Below the pieces are notes generated by a model. That model was not told the DNA's origin. It was given only the letters and a program-made list of their open reading frames with translations, and ran no database searches. A DNA stretch of 64,000 nt from Paracoccus methylarcula (GTDB taxonomy: Bacteria; Pseudomonadota; Alphaproteobacteria; Rhodobacterales; Rhodobacteraceae), in assembly GCF_003007735.2 (NCBI RefSeq), contig NZ_PXNQ02000003.1:124001-188000 (forward strand), given 5' to 3'. A program made the translations under genes and the position numbers. This document shows positions 37,001 through 46,350 of this stretch, in pieces (positions within the stretch are counted from its first letter, which is position 1; every line of letters starts with the position of its first letter).

Positions 37001-39903
37001 AGGATTTCATCATTCCTGCATTTCCGCCCGGTGACGACCGCGACATGGGCACACCGGCACGGGCCGGCGCGCCGGTCACGCTGACCGTCGATGGTTTCCC
37101 GATCACCGTTCCCGAGGGCACATCCGTCATGCGTGCCTGCGCCGAGGCGGGGATACAGGTGCCCAAGCTTTGCGCGACCGACAGCGTCGAGGCGTTCGGC
37201 TCTTGCCGCCTCTGCGTCGTCGAGATCGAGGGGCGGCGCGGCACGCCCGCCTCCTGCACGACGCCGGTGGCCGAGGGAATGGTCGTGCATACCCAATCTG
37301 ACAAGCTGCGCCGGATGCGCAAGGGCGTGATGGAGCTGTATATCAGCGACCACCCGCTCGACTGCCTGACCTGCGCTGCCAATGGCGATTGCGAATTGCA
37401 GGATATGGCGGGCGCGGTGGGGCTGCGCGATGTGCGCTACAAGGCGCCCGAGAATGGCGGGCTGGCCAATCACTTTGCACAGCGCGACGGGGCCGGGCCA
37501 AATGCCAGCTATATCCCCAAGGACGAGAGCAATCCCTATTTCACCTATGATCCCTCGAAATGCATCGTCTGCTCGCGCTGCGTGCGCGCCTGCGAAGAGG
37601 TGCAGGGCACCTTTGCCCTGACCATCGAGGGGCGCGGCTTTGGCAGCCGGGTCAGCGCCGGGGCTGCGGGCGACGATTTCATGGCCTCGGATTGCGTCAG
37701 TTGCGGCGCCTGCGTGCAGGCCTGCCCGACCGCCACCCTGCAGGAGAAATCGGTGATTGAGCTGGGCACGCCCGAGCGCTCTGTCGTGACCACCTGTGCT
37801 TATTGCGGGGTAGGCTGCAATTTCAAGGCCGAACTGAATGGCGACGAACTGGTGCGCATGGTGCCCTACAAGCACGGCAAGGCGAACCGGGGCCATAGCT
37901 GCGTCAAGGGCCGTTTCGCCTATGGCTATGCCCATCACAAGGACCGCATCCTGAAACCGATGATCCGCGAGACCATCGAGGAGCCATGGCGCGAGGTCGA
38001 TTGGGACGAGGCACTGGCTTTCGCCGCCGCGAAGATGCGTAGGCTGCAAGAGAAATACGGCCGCAAATCGATCGGCGTGATCACCTCTAGCCGCTGCACC
38101 AACGAGGAAACCTACCTGGTGCAGAAACTGGCCCGCGCCGTGTTCATGAACAACAACACCGATACCTGCGCCCGAGTCTGCCATTCACCCACCGGATACG
38201 GGCTGGGCAAGACCTATGGCACCTCGGCGGGCACGCAGGATTTCGACAGCGTGATGCAGTCCGACGTGATCATGATCATCGGGGCGAACTCGACCGATGC
38301 GCATCCGGTCTTTGCCTCGCGGATGAAAAAGCGCGTGCGGCAGGGCGCGAAGGTGATCGTGGTGGACCCACGCCGGATCGACATGGTGCGCTCCACCCAT
38401 ATCGAGGCGAGCCATCACCTGCCGCTGCGCCCGGGCACCAATGTCGCCATCGTCACCGCCATGGCCCATGTGATCGTGACCGAGGGGCTGCATGACGAGG
38501 CCTTCATCCGCGAGCGCTGCGATTGGGACGAGTTCCAGCATTATGCCGAGTTCGTCAGCGACCCGCGCCACGCGCCCGAAGCGATCGAGATGCTGACCGG
38601 CGTTCCCGCCGCCGATCTGCGTGCGGCGGCGCGGCTTTACGCGACGGGCGGCAATGGCGCGATCTATTACGGCCTCGGTGTGACCGAGCACAGCCAGGGC
38701 TCGACCACCGTCATGGGGATTGCCAACCTCGCCATGCTGACCGGCAATATCGGACGTGAAGGCGTGGGCGTGAACCCGTTGCGGGGCCAGAATAACGTGC
38801 AGGGCTCTTGCGACATGGGGTCCTTCCCGCATGAATTGCCGGGCTATCGCCATGTCAAGCTGCCCGATGTGCGCGAGATTTTCGAGCAGGCATGGGGCGT
38901 CGAGATCGATCCGGAACCGGGCCTGCGCATTCCCAACATGCTGGATGCCGCCGTCGAGGGCAGGTTCAAGGGGCTTTATTGCCAGGGCGAGGATATCCTG
39001 CAATCGGATCCCGACACCCATCACGTCGCGGCGGGGCTGGCAGCGATGGAATGCGTGATCGTCCATGACCTGTTCCTGAACGAGACGGCCAATTACGCCC
39101 ATGTCTTCCTGCCGGGCTCTACCTTTCTGGAAAAGGACGGCACCTTCACCAATGCGGAACGGCGCATCAACCCGGTCCGCAAGGTAATGGCGCCGAAAAA
39201 CGGCTACGAGGACTGGGAGGTGACGCAGATGCTGGCCAATGCGATGGGAGCTGGCTGGCACTATACCCATCCCAGCCAGATCATGGACGAGATCGCCGCG
39301 ACCACGCCCAGCTTTGCCGGTGTCAGCTTCGAGCTGCTCGAGGAAAAGGGCTCGGTTCAGTGGCCTTGCAACGACACGGCGCCCGAGGGCACGCCGATGA
39401 TGCATGTCGACGGCTTCATGTCGGGCAAGGGGCATTTCATGGTGACGGAATATATCGCCACCGATGAACGCACCGGCCCTCGCTTTCCGCTCCTGCTGAC
39501 CACGGGCCGTATCCTGTCGCAATATAATGTCGGCGCGCAGACGAGGCGCACCGCTAACTCCGCCTGGCATTCCGAGGACATCCTGGAGATCCACCCGCAT
39601 GATGCCGAACAGCGCGGCGTCAATGAGGGCGATTGGGTGCGGCTCGCTTCGCGCGCGGGCGAGACGACTTTGCGTGCGACACTGACCGAGCGCGTGGCAA
39701 CGGGCGTGGTCTATACCACCTTCCACCACCCGGAAACGCAGGCCAATGTGGTCACCACCGATTTCTCGGACTGGGCGACGAACTGTCCCGAATACAAGGT
39801 GACCGCCGTGCAGGTCAGCCCGTCAAACGGGCCTTCGGAATGGCAGGAAAGTTATAACCGACAGGCCGAACTGTCGCGCCGCATTCTGCCGGCGGCGGAG
39901 TGA
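36997..39903 (+). CDS. fdsA: NAD-dependent formate dehydrogenase alpha (Mo/W) subunit
   Basis: 968 residues. The N-terminus holds a NuoG-like [2Fe-2S] domain (CATDSVEAFGSCRLCVVEIE) and further clusters (DHPLDCLTCAANGDCEL, CIVCSRCVRACEE, CVSCGACVQACP, CAYCGVGCNF). The bis-molybdopterin catalytic domain has its metal-ligand cysteine in TCARVCHSPTGYGLG, coded by an ordinary Cys codon. The C-terminal cofactor domain includes GRILSQYNVGAQTRR. It oxidises formate to CO2 at Mo (or W). The gene overlaps fdsB. Confidence 0.97.
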   Translation: MKDFIIPAFPPGDDRDMGTPARAGAPVTLTVDGFPITVPEGTSVMRACAEAGIQVPKLCATDSVEAFGSCRLCVVEIEGRRGTPASCTTPVAEGMVVHTQSDKLRRMRKGVMELYISDHPLDCLTCAANGDCELQDMAGAVGLRDVRYKAPENGGLANHFAQRDGAGPNASYIPKDESNPYFTYDPSKCIVCSRCVRACEEVQGTFALTIEGRGFGSRVSAGAAGDDFMASDCVSCGACVQACPTATLQEKSVIELGTPERSVVTTCAYCGVGCNFKAELNGDELVRMVPYKHGKANRGHSCVKGRFAYGYAHHKDRILKPMIRETIEEPWREVDWDEALAFAAAKMRRLQEKYGRKSIGVITSSRCTNEETYLVQKLARAVFMNNNTDTCARVCHSPTGYGLGKTYGTSAGTQDFDSVMQSDVIMIIGANSTDAHPVFASRMKKRVRQGAKVIVVDPRRIDMVRSTHIEASHHLPLRPGTNVAIVTAMAHVIVTEGLHDEAFIRERCDWDEFQHYAEFVSDPRHAPEAIEMLTGVPAADLRAAARLYATGGNGAIYYGLGVTEHSQGSTTVMGIANLAMLTGNIGREGVGVNPLRGQNNVQGSCDMGSFPHELPGYRHVKLPDVREIFEQAWGVEIDPEPGLRIPNMLDAAVEGRFKGLYCQGEDILQSDPDTHHVAAGLAAMECVIVHDLFLNETANYAHVFLPGSTFLEKDGTFTNAERRINPVRKVMAPKNGYEDWEVTQMLANAMGAGWHYTHPSQIMDEIAATTPSFAGVSFELLEEKGSVQWPCNDTAPEGTPMMHVDGFMSGKGHFMVTEYIATDERTGPRFPLLLTTGRILSQYNVGAQTRRTANSAWHSEDILEIHPHDAEQRGVNEGDWVRLASRAGETTLRATLTERVATGVVYTTFHHPETQANVVTTDFSDWATNCPEYKVTAVQVSPSNGPSEWQESYNRQAELSRRILPAAE

Positions 39904-39907
39904 TGCA

Positions 39908-40732
39908 ATGAACCGCATGGAACCCTCCGGAACGGTGCCGACGACTCATGTCCGGGCGGGCGGCCAAGTTGCCACCCGCCGGACCTTACCCGAGGAAACT
40001 CCGGTGGCGATGGTTTATGACGGCACCACCCATGCGGTGATGATGGCCTCGCCCACCGATATCGAGGATTTCGCCACCGGCTTTTCCCTCACCGAAGGGA
40101 TCGTCACCGGCATGGATCAACTCGCTTCATGCGAGACGGTTGCCCATGACAGGGGGATCGAGGCGCGAATGTGGCTCACCGGACCCCGCGCCGAGGCATT
40201 GAACGCCCGCCGCCGGACTCTGGCCGGTCCGGTCGGCTGCGGATTGTGCGGAATCGACAGCCTCGAACAGGCCACCCGGGCCCTGCCGGTCCTGCACCGG
40301 CAAGGCCCGGCCCTGACCGCCGAAGAGATCGCCTCCGCCACCGATCAGCTATGCGGCTGGCAACCCCTTCATGACCGCACCCATGGCGTTCACGCGGCGG
40401 GCTTCCTGTTGCCGGGCAAGGGCGTGATCCTCGCCCGCGAGGATGTCGGCCGTCACAACGCGCTCGACAAGCTTATCGGCGCATTGGCTCGGCAGGGGCT
40501 GGACGCGGAACTGGGCGCCTTCGCGCTGACCAGCCGTGTCTCGGTGGAGATGGTGCAGAAATGCGCCATGGCCGGCTGCACCATCCTGATCGCCGCCTCG
40601 GCCCCCACATTGCACGCCCTGCGCCTTGCCGAAGGCGCGGGAATAACGGTTGCGGGTTTCGCTCGCGGTAAAGAATTTGATCTATTTTCCCATCCCGAAC
40701 GGTTAGAGGCCGAGTTTCGCCATGTCGCCTGA
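39908..40732 (+). CDS. fdhD: FdhD, sulfur carrier for formate dehydrogenase maturation
   Basis: 274 residues. The conserved CGLC pair (AGPVGCGLCGIDSLEQ) passes sulfur from a cysteine desulfurase to the Mo-pterin cofactor of formate dehydrogenase. Other family segments are DFATGFSLTEGIV, HAAGFLLPG and ILAREDVGRHNALDKLIG. It lies 4 bases after fdsA (the 'C' gene of fdsGBACD operons). Confidence 0.95.
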   Translation: MNRMEPSGTVPTTHVRAGGQVATRRTLPEETPVAMVYDGTTHAVMMASPTDIEDFATGFSLTEGIVTGMDQLASCETVAHDRGIEARMWLTGPRAEALNARRRTLAGPVGCGLCGIDSLEQATRALPVLHRQGPALTAEEIASATDQLCGWQPLHDRTHGVHAAGFLLPGKGVILAREDVGRHNALDKLIGALARQGLDAELGAFALTSRVSVEMVQKCAMAGCTILIAASAPTLHALRLAEGAGITVAGFARGKEFDLFSHPERLEAEFRHVA

Positions 40733-40922
40733 AAAGCTTGTCATGATGGCCAACCAGATCGCCCTGTTCTTCAGCACCCAGCCCGGAGACGCGGCTGACA
40801 AGATCGCCGATCACCTGAAGGATTTCTGGGGACCGGAGATGCGCGCGCAATTGCTGCAATATGTCGAGGCAGGCGGCGGGGGGTTGCAGCCCTCGGTCAG
40901 GGAAGCTGCGAAGCGGCTGTGA
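40722..40922 (+). CDS. fdsD: Formate dehydrogenase delta subunit
   Basis: 66 residues, MSPEKLVMMANQIALFFSTQ ..., with the small FdsD signature VMMANQIA ... FWGPEMRAQLLQYVE. It is needed for assembly or activity of Fds enzymes. It overlaps fdhD by 11 bases and closes the operon. Confidence 0.93.
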   Translation: MSPEKLVMMANQIALFFSTQPGDAADKIADHLKDFWGPEMRAQLLQYVEAGGGGLQPSVREAAKRL

Positions 40923-40991
40923 AACTCGCCCGTATATCACAGGTTCCGTAGCGTCTTGTCTGCGGATTCAGTTTCGGAAGGATATCGTCGA

Positions 40992-41797
40992 ATGATACGC
41001 AAACTCATGCTGGGGCTGGCCGCCTGATGATTGGAACGGCCGCTCAGGCCGACGAGATGAAGATGGCCGTGACCACCTCGTTCCACAATTCGGGACTGGC
41101 CGAGGTGCTGCTGCCGGAAATCCGGAAGGATCTGGATCTCGAGGTCCAGCTGCTCGTCGTGGGCACCGGGCAGGCGATCAAGCTGGGCGAGGCCGGGGAT
41201 GTCGACGCGATCCTGGTGCATTCGCGTGCGGCCGAGGACAAGTTCGTCGCGGATGGTTTCGGCACCCATCGGCGCGAGATCATGTATAACGATTTCGTCT
41301 TCATCGGCCCTGGCGACGATCCCGCCGGGATTGCCGATGACGAAAGCGCCGTCGAGGCCTTGCAGGACATCGCGTCGGCCGAGGCGAATTTCGTCAGCCG
41401 CGGCGACGACAGTGGCACTCACAAGAAGGAACTGGGCCTGTGGAAGGCTGCCGATCTGGATGTCGAGGGGGTCGGCGACTGGTATAACGCCGTCGGCAGC
41501 GGCATGGGTGCGGCGCTGAACACGGCGGCGGGGATGAACGCCTATATCCTGTCGGACCGCGCAAGCTGGTTGAATTTCGGCAACAAGGCCGATCTCGAAC
41601 TGCTCTATTCCGGCGATCCGGAGTTGTTCAACCAATATGCCTATATCCCGGTGAACCCCGAAAAGCACGACCATGTGAAGCATGACCTGGCCGAAAAGCT
41701 GGAAGACTGGCTGGTCTCGGAGCGGGCGAAGGAACTGATCGACGGATACGAGATCAATGGCGAGACGCTGTTCGTCTTCAACGCCGAGTTGGAGTGA
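40992..41797 (+). CDS. TupA-like tungstate/molybdate-binding protein (signal peptide frame broken near 41025)
   Basis: The ATG at 40992 (GGAAGG upstream) starts MIRKLMLGLAA and then hits TGA. One extra C reads LMIGTAAQADEMKMAVTTSF, a normal signal peptide followed by the mature protein, for about 268 residues. The TTS oxyanion motif at the mature N-terminus, VSRGDDSGTHKKELGLW and YILSDRASWLNFGNK match TupA-type periplasmic binding proteins. No TupB permease or TupC ATPase is adjacent. Lying 69 bases after fdsD, it could feed W or Mo to the formate dehydrogenase cofactor. Confidence 0.82.
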
Positions 41798-42184
41798 ACC
41801 TGTCCGGCAGCAAGCGGCACGGATCGGAAGGGCGTAATCCTCTTTGGTCCGCCGCTGTGGATCTCGGCCCGCCCCCCGGGACAGCCTTGGCGGCGTGATC
41901 ACCTTCGGGTCCCGCGCGGTATCCCGAAGCGTGGCCTCATGCCATCCGGGAAAAGGCCGTTCACGAAGCGGGCAAGCTTGGTCAGCTTCCCGCCCGGATC
42001 CCGGACAGCGGAGCCCCGGAAAACAGGCAGCGAGCGGCAATCTTCGTGCGGGTTTCTGCTGAAATCCGGGGACGGAGTTCCACCCTGGCCTCGCAAATGG
42101 TCCCTGTTCCGTCATTCGGCAGGAACGGACGCCACGGCACAACCAAACATAAAAGCAACCGTCCCGAATTTCTGATTCTCCGCT
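41798..42184. other. Non-coding gap of about 390 bases after tupA
   Basis: No open frame here shows protein-family signatures or a convincing ribosome site on either strand, and no tRNA or clear terminator is visible. It separates tupA from the convergent nucleoside-recognition gene. Tungstate permease and ATPase genes would be expected here but are absent. Confidence 0.5.
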
Positions 42185-43164
42185 CTACAGACCCGCCACT
42201 CCATGTCGATTCCCGCGCGGGAACACCCATGCGAAAAAGGTTTCATCCGGGATCGAGCGTATGAGCTGCGCGATCAGGGCCGTTGCCGCGACCGCGAAGA
42301 CAAGCCGCCCCACGAGCACGCCAAGAACATCCGCGCCCAGGGCCATCACGAGCAAGGTATCCTCGATGATGCTATGCGCAAAGCCCATGAAGACGCAGGA
42401 AATGAAGACCTGCCGGGGCGGCAGGTCGCCTGACCGCGCTTCGCGGATCAGCAAGCCGCCACCATAGGAGATGCCCAGGAACAGGCCGACGGCGGTGAAC
42501 TGTCCCGTTTTGCCCCTGATCCCGGCCAGGCGCAATGCCGGGGCGAGAAGCTTCATCAGCAGCGCCATGAGGCCGATCAACTTCAGCACCTCCAGCCCCC
42601 AGGCAAGGGTCAGGAGAATGGCGAGCATGTAGAGGAGTGCCTCGACGAGTCCAGCCAGGAAACCCATCCAGTCGGTCGAGGCGCCACGGGTATCCAGGTC
42701 GGGTTCAGGGTTTCCGCCTGCCAGCCCGTTGCGGCAAGCAGATGGTGGAGGATCATCGCATAGACGATTGCACCGGCAATACGGATCATCGTGGTGACCG
42801 CGAATCCCGGCCCGGCCTTCCGGATGATCTTCTGCTCGATTGGCAGGCCATGCGCGATCAGGACAAGTGATGAAAACACGGTGATATCGGCCACGCTCAT
42901 CGACTCGGCGGGCACCAGGGTGAAGATCATCGCGATCGCGCCCCATATCCCCACAAGCATTCCCGTCAGCCAGGCAAGGCCCAGTGCCGGCGGCAGCCCG
43001 AACAGCCCCATGACCGGCGCAAGGGCGGGGGCGGCAAGCTCGATCAACCCGGTCCGCGACATCACCTCGGTCACGATCGTGACCGGCACCATGATGCGCA
43101 CCAATTCCCAGTAAATCTGCAATGTTTCCTGGGTCTTGTGGACGGCGAATCTGAATGCGGACAT
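42185..43164 (-). CDS. Nucleoside-recognition (Gate-domain) membrane protein (frame broken near 42693)
   Basis: The N-terminal half, MSAFRFAVHKTQETLQIYWE, has a GLFGLPPALGLAWLTGMLVG Gate-like segment and several membrane helices. After NPTWIP the frame slips; one extra base joins it to GASTDWMGFLAGLVEALLYM and a second membrane half with GKTGQFTAVGLFLGISYGGG, giving about 326 residues. The family includes nucleoside and spore-maturation SpmA/B-type transporters. The substrate is unknown. GAGGAGG precedes the start. It is divergent from an Lrp-type regulator. Confidence 0.75.
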
Positions 43165-43225
43165 TTCGGCCTCCTCGCATTGTTGCCATCATTTCCTAAC
43201 CCGGTCCCATTCGCATTTGTGGTCA

Positions 43226-43255
43226 AAGATTGCGCATCTTTGCAATTTTATTGCA
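43226..43255. promoter_or_regulatory. Paired dyads upstream of the Lrp-type regulator
   Basis: Two adjacent perfect inverted repeats, AAGAT-TGCGC-ATCTT (43226-43240) and TGCAAT-TTT-ATTGCA (43241-43255), abut each other 30 bases before the Lrp start. Tandem 15-base sites fit the wrapped, multimeric binding of Lrp/AsnC proteins and suggest control of both divergent genes. Confidence 0.5.
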
Positions 43256-43284
43256 TGCTGGACCCCGCGATTTCGGAGATTTGG

Positions 43285-43740
43285 ATGGATCGGATCGACA
43301 GGGAACTGCTGAACCTGCTGCAGCGCGACGCGTCGCGCACGAATGCCTACATGGCCGATGAGGTCGGCCTGTCCCCGTCAAGCTGCCTGCGGCGGATACG
43401 GCGGTTGCGTCAGGCAGGTGTCATTGACCGGATTGTCGCGATCCTGAACCCTGCCAAGGCCGGGCGCAGGCTGAGAGCCGTGGTGACCGTGGAGCTGAGG
43501 CTCCATGGTGAACCGAATACGCGGCAGTTTCTCGATCTGGCGGCGAGGGAAGAGGCGGTCACCCAGGCTCATGCGGTGACAGGAGAGGTCGATGCGATCC
43601 TGATGCTGCGCCTGCGCGACATGGAGGAATATGACGCGCTTTGTCATCGGCTGTTTCAGAACCGAACCAATGTTGCGCGCTACTGGACGATGATGGTGAT
43701 CCGCACCGCCAAGGACGAAACCGCGATTCCGCTGGAATGA
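43285..43740 (+). CDS. Lrp/AsnC-family transcriptional regulator
   Basis: 151 residues from MDRIDRELLNLLQRDASRTN. The helix-turn-helix (MADEVGLSPSSCLRRIRRLRQAG) is followed by a RAM domain (VTQAHAVTGEVDAILMLRLRD). It is divergent from the nucleoside-recognition membrane protein, with tandem dyads in between. The likely role is ligand-responsive control of that transporter. Confidence 0.87.
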   Translation: MDRIDRELLNLLQRDASRTNAYMADEVGLSPSSCLRRIRRLRQAGVIDRIVAILNPAKAGRRLRAVVTVELRLHGEPNTRQFLDLAAREEAVTQAHAVTGEVDAILMLRLRDMEEYDALCHRLFQNRTNVARYWTMMVIRTAKDETAIPLE

Positions 43741-43784
43741 TGGCTGGCCTGATGGGGCGGTATTCGGGAAAGAACGCCTTCGCC

Positions 43785-43905
43785 CTACCGCCCGAGCCTT
43801 TCGGTGAGCCCGGCGGAAATGAAATCCGCGGCAATTCTGACACGCTTGGGAGGAGATGCGCCGGGACGCACAAGACAGGTATCGATTTGCATCGCATGGG
43901 GATCG
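43785..43905 (-). pseudogene. Remnant of a LysR-type regulator C-terminus
   Basis: About 39 minus-strand codons end RVRIAADFISAGLTERLGR and a TAG, like the last helix of LysR effector-binding domains; an in-frame TAA closes the other side. There is no start or DNA-binding part. It looks like a decayed tail of a lost gene. The rest of the 320-base gap 43741-44061 shows nothing else recognisable. Confidence 0.4.
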
Positions 43906-44061
43906 CGACACCATTGTTACTCACGCTCATCGGACAAGACCCGTAGCCTATCCGGGAGTGACCAGGCGCGGTGCTGTTGGGCATGACGTCCTTCATGAAA
44001 CCGACCGTGGCTTGGTTCTCCGAACGAAACGCCAAACGTCCAGAATGACAGGAGCGAAGCG

Positions 44062-44481
44062 ATGAACCAGGAAACCTACACAGGCGGTTGTGCATGCGGC
44101 GCCATCCGATACGAGGCGGCGGGCGATCCGGTCGCCGAACTTCACTGCCAGTGCCGGCATTGCCAGATGCGCAGCGGCACGGGCCATTCATCCTATGCGG
44201 TCTTTGCCGGAGCGGATGCGGTCACGGTGACCGGTGATCCGCAAATCTGGCGCATTGCCGGTGACAGCGGCAATGAAAAGCTCCACGCGTTCTGCGGGAC
44301 CTGCGGCACGCCGACCCATGTCACCTTCGCGGCCAATCCCGAGATCACGGCAATCCATCCCGGCAGCCTGGATGAGCCGTCACGGTTCAAGCCGACGCTC
44401 ATGACCTATGGCATCCGGGGGCTCGATTGGGACCGCTACGATCCGGAGCTGACCATCCTCGAGAAGGGGCCGCCAGCCTGA
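44062..44481 (+). CDS. GFA-family zinc protein (glutathione-dependent formaldehyde-activating type)
   Basis: 139 residues with the GFA zinc ligands: GGCACGAIRY, HCQCRHCQMRSG and FCGTCGTP. The family binds zinc in a Mss4-like fold. The founding member assists formaldehyde-glutathione adduct formation, but most members are uncharacterised. With formate dehydrogenase 3 kb away a C1 role is tempting but unproven. GAGCG precedes the ATG. Confidence 0.85.
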   Translation: MNQETYTGGCACGAIRYEAAGDPVAELHCQCRHCQMRSGTGHSSYAVFAGADAVTVTGDPQIWRIAGDSGNEKLHAFCGTCGTPTHVTFAANPEITAIHPGSLDEPSRFKPTLMTYGIRGLDWDRYDPELTILEKGPPA

Positions 44482-44811
44482 CCTTTATTGCTGCCGGCGG
44501 AGCCCGACATGCGGTGACGCCGGCGGCTTCTTCGATATCGGGTGTTCGGATGACAGAAGGATCGGCAGCAGGCTGTAACCCGGTTTGCCCCCTACTCCCG
44601 ATCCCCTCGCATGGGCGATGGCTCTGGCCACGACAATTACCTGCCCGCAACGGATCAGGCCGATTCCCGGGCCGGGGATAGACCCGGGATTCATCGGTGC
44701 AGACCCATCTGCATTCTATGGCCTTGCCCCGTAACAGGCACCGGGTAGGATATTGCAGCGTCGTCGTCGAGCATTATTCCGATCACGCGCATAAACTGCA
44801 GGAATGCGCCC
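44482..44811. other. Non-coding gap upstream of the histidine kinase
   Basis: This 330-base gap has no credible gene on either strand. It must contain the promoter of the kinase-regulator pair, but I see no clear -35/-10 pair or palindrome. AGGA lies 9 bases before the kinase start. Confidence 0.45.
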
Positions 44812-46350
44812 ATGACACGCAGCAACCGTCCCGTCCTTGAAAGCCCGCACAAGCTGATTGCCATCGGCTTGTTCCTGCTGCTTGCTTCAGCCGTCGTTCT
44901 GGCAATTGTCGAACGCAATGCGGTGATTGCCGAGCTGGAGCAGGAAAGCGCGGTTCTGCATCGTCTTGCCTCGCAACGGGTGGATCAGCACGATGCTCAT
45001 TTGACGGCGCTCTCTGCACTCGCCACGGCGGCGGAAGGCGAGCGGCAGGATTTGTTCCTGGATGTTGCGGCGACCATTTCGCGCTTCTATCCGCGTATTG
45101 ACGAGGTTCAGCTTATTCCTCTTGACCCGAATGACCGGATGATCGGCACGGAACCCATCGATCCGGCATTTGCCGATACCATCCGTTCGGCCGCCAGGAC
45201 CTCGGACGGCAGCATCGCCTTGCTGCCGCATCCGGACAAGCCGGATCATTACATCATGGTCAAGCGCAGCCCCAATTCGGATGCTGCACGTTACGGCTTG
45301 ATGCTTGGCATCGATACCGGAAAGCTGCTGGACGAGGCCGGGCCATTCTGGTCGCGATCCGGTGTCGCGCTTACCCTGTCCCTGCCGGACGGTCATCCGC
45401 TCTTCAAGCGGGGGGAGATCCCAGAGACATTGCGGTTTTCCAGGCCGCTCAGCAGCCCCTCCCAGCCCCTGCCGCTGGAAACGGGGATGAGGATCGGTTT
45501 TGCCGATCTGTTTCCTCCTGCAAGGACAGGCTTGACGCTTCTGGTTGTCGGGTTTGCCGGATTCGCGGCCCTGTCGATCCTGCGTCAGCGGGCGCGTACG
45601 CGGAGGGCCGTGGAACAGGCGCGGCTCAACGCATTGGAAACACGCCTCGCCCATGCATCGCGCGTCAACGCGTTGGGCGAGATGGCAAGCGGCCTTGCGC
45701 ATGAAGTGACCCAACCGCTCACTGCCATTCTTGCGCAGGTTCAGGCTGGGCGGAGAATGCTTGGCCGGGGTGATACGGAGGCACTGGAACCGGTGCTTGA
45801 CGATACCGTGACACAGGCACGCCGGGCTTCCGCCATTCTGGAGCGTTTTCGCAACTGGTCGCGTCCACAGAATGCGCCGAGATCGGTTTTTGATCTGCGC
45901 GATGCGATCAGGAACGTGGAAATCCTGCTCGCCCCGCAAGCCGCGTCGCATGATGTGCAGCTTGCATTCAGGCTGCCAGATCATCCCGCACCCGTCATCG
46001 CTGACCCGGTGGAAATGGAGCAAGTGGTATTCAACCTGCTGCGCAATGCGATTGACGCCACAGCCGATCGGGGTGGCGCGGCACGGGTGATCGTGGCCTT
46101 GCGGCTGCGGGAAAATGAAGTCGTCCTGGAGATTTCCGACAACGGCCCCGGCGTGCCGGCGGAGTTACGTCCACGCCTGTTCACACCATTCACCACGACG
46201 CGCACCGACGGCACGGGCCTTGGCCTTGCGCTGAGCCAGCGCCTGGTGGAGCGTGCGGGCGGTGAAATTGCCCTGGTGGACGGTGGAACGGGCGCGACTT
46301 TCCGGGTCGTTCTGCCGCGTGTCGAAGGGATAGCGGAGGCCGCGCAATGA
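44812..46350 (+). CDS. Membrane sensor histidine kinase
   Basis: 512 residues. TM1 is about residues 15-34. A periplasmic sensor of about 200 residues without recognisable PAS/CACHE signature follows, then TM2 about 240-258. The cytoplasmic core is a HisKA with the phosphorylated His297 (GEMASGLAHEVTQPLTAI), an N box NLLRNAIDA (408-416), G1 DNGPGV (443-448) and G2 GTGLGLALS (467-475). The HEVTQPL H-box is typical of kinases paired with FixJ/TodT-type regulators. It overlaps the regulator gene by four bases. The gene after that encodes a secreted heme-binding-like protein. Confidence 0.93.
   Translation: MTRSNRPVLESPHKLIAIGLFLLLASAVVLAIVERNAVIAELEQESAVLHRLASQRVDQHDAHLTALSALATAAEGERQDLFLDVAATISRFYPRIDEVQLIPLDPNDRMIGTEPIDPAFADTIRSAARTSDGSIALLPHPDKPDHYIMVKRSPNSDAARYGLMLGIDTGKLLDEAGPFWSRSGVALTLSLPDGHPLFKRGEIPETLRFSRPLSSPSQPLPLETGMRIGFADLFPPARTGLTLLVVGFAGFAALSILRQRARTRRAVEQARLNALETRLAHASRVNALGEMASGLAHEVTQPLTAILAQVQAGRRMLGRGDTEALEPVLDDTVTQARRASAILERFRNWSRPQNAPRSVFDLRDAIRNVEILLAPQAASHDVQLAFRLPDHPAPVIADPVEMEQVVFNLLRNAIDATADRGGAARVIVALRLRENEVVLEISDNGPGVPAELRPRLFTPFTTTRTDGTGLGLALSQRLVERAGGEIALVDGGTGATFRVVLPRVEGIAEAAQ

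Noticed and set aside
38170-38200. Selenocysteine at the formate dehydrogenase active site
   Set aside because: The metal-ligand position in TCARVCHSPT is an ordinary Cys codon; there is no in-frame TGA in fdsA.
38185-39729. Minus-strand 514-codon frame opposite fdsA
   Set aside because: It has no recognisable motifs and lies wholly inside fdsA, which is unambiguous.
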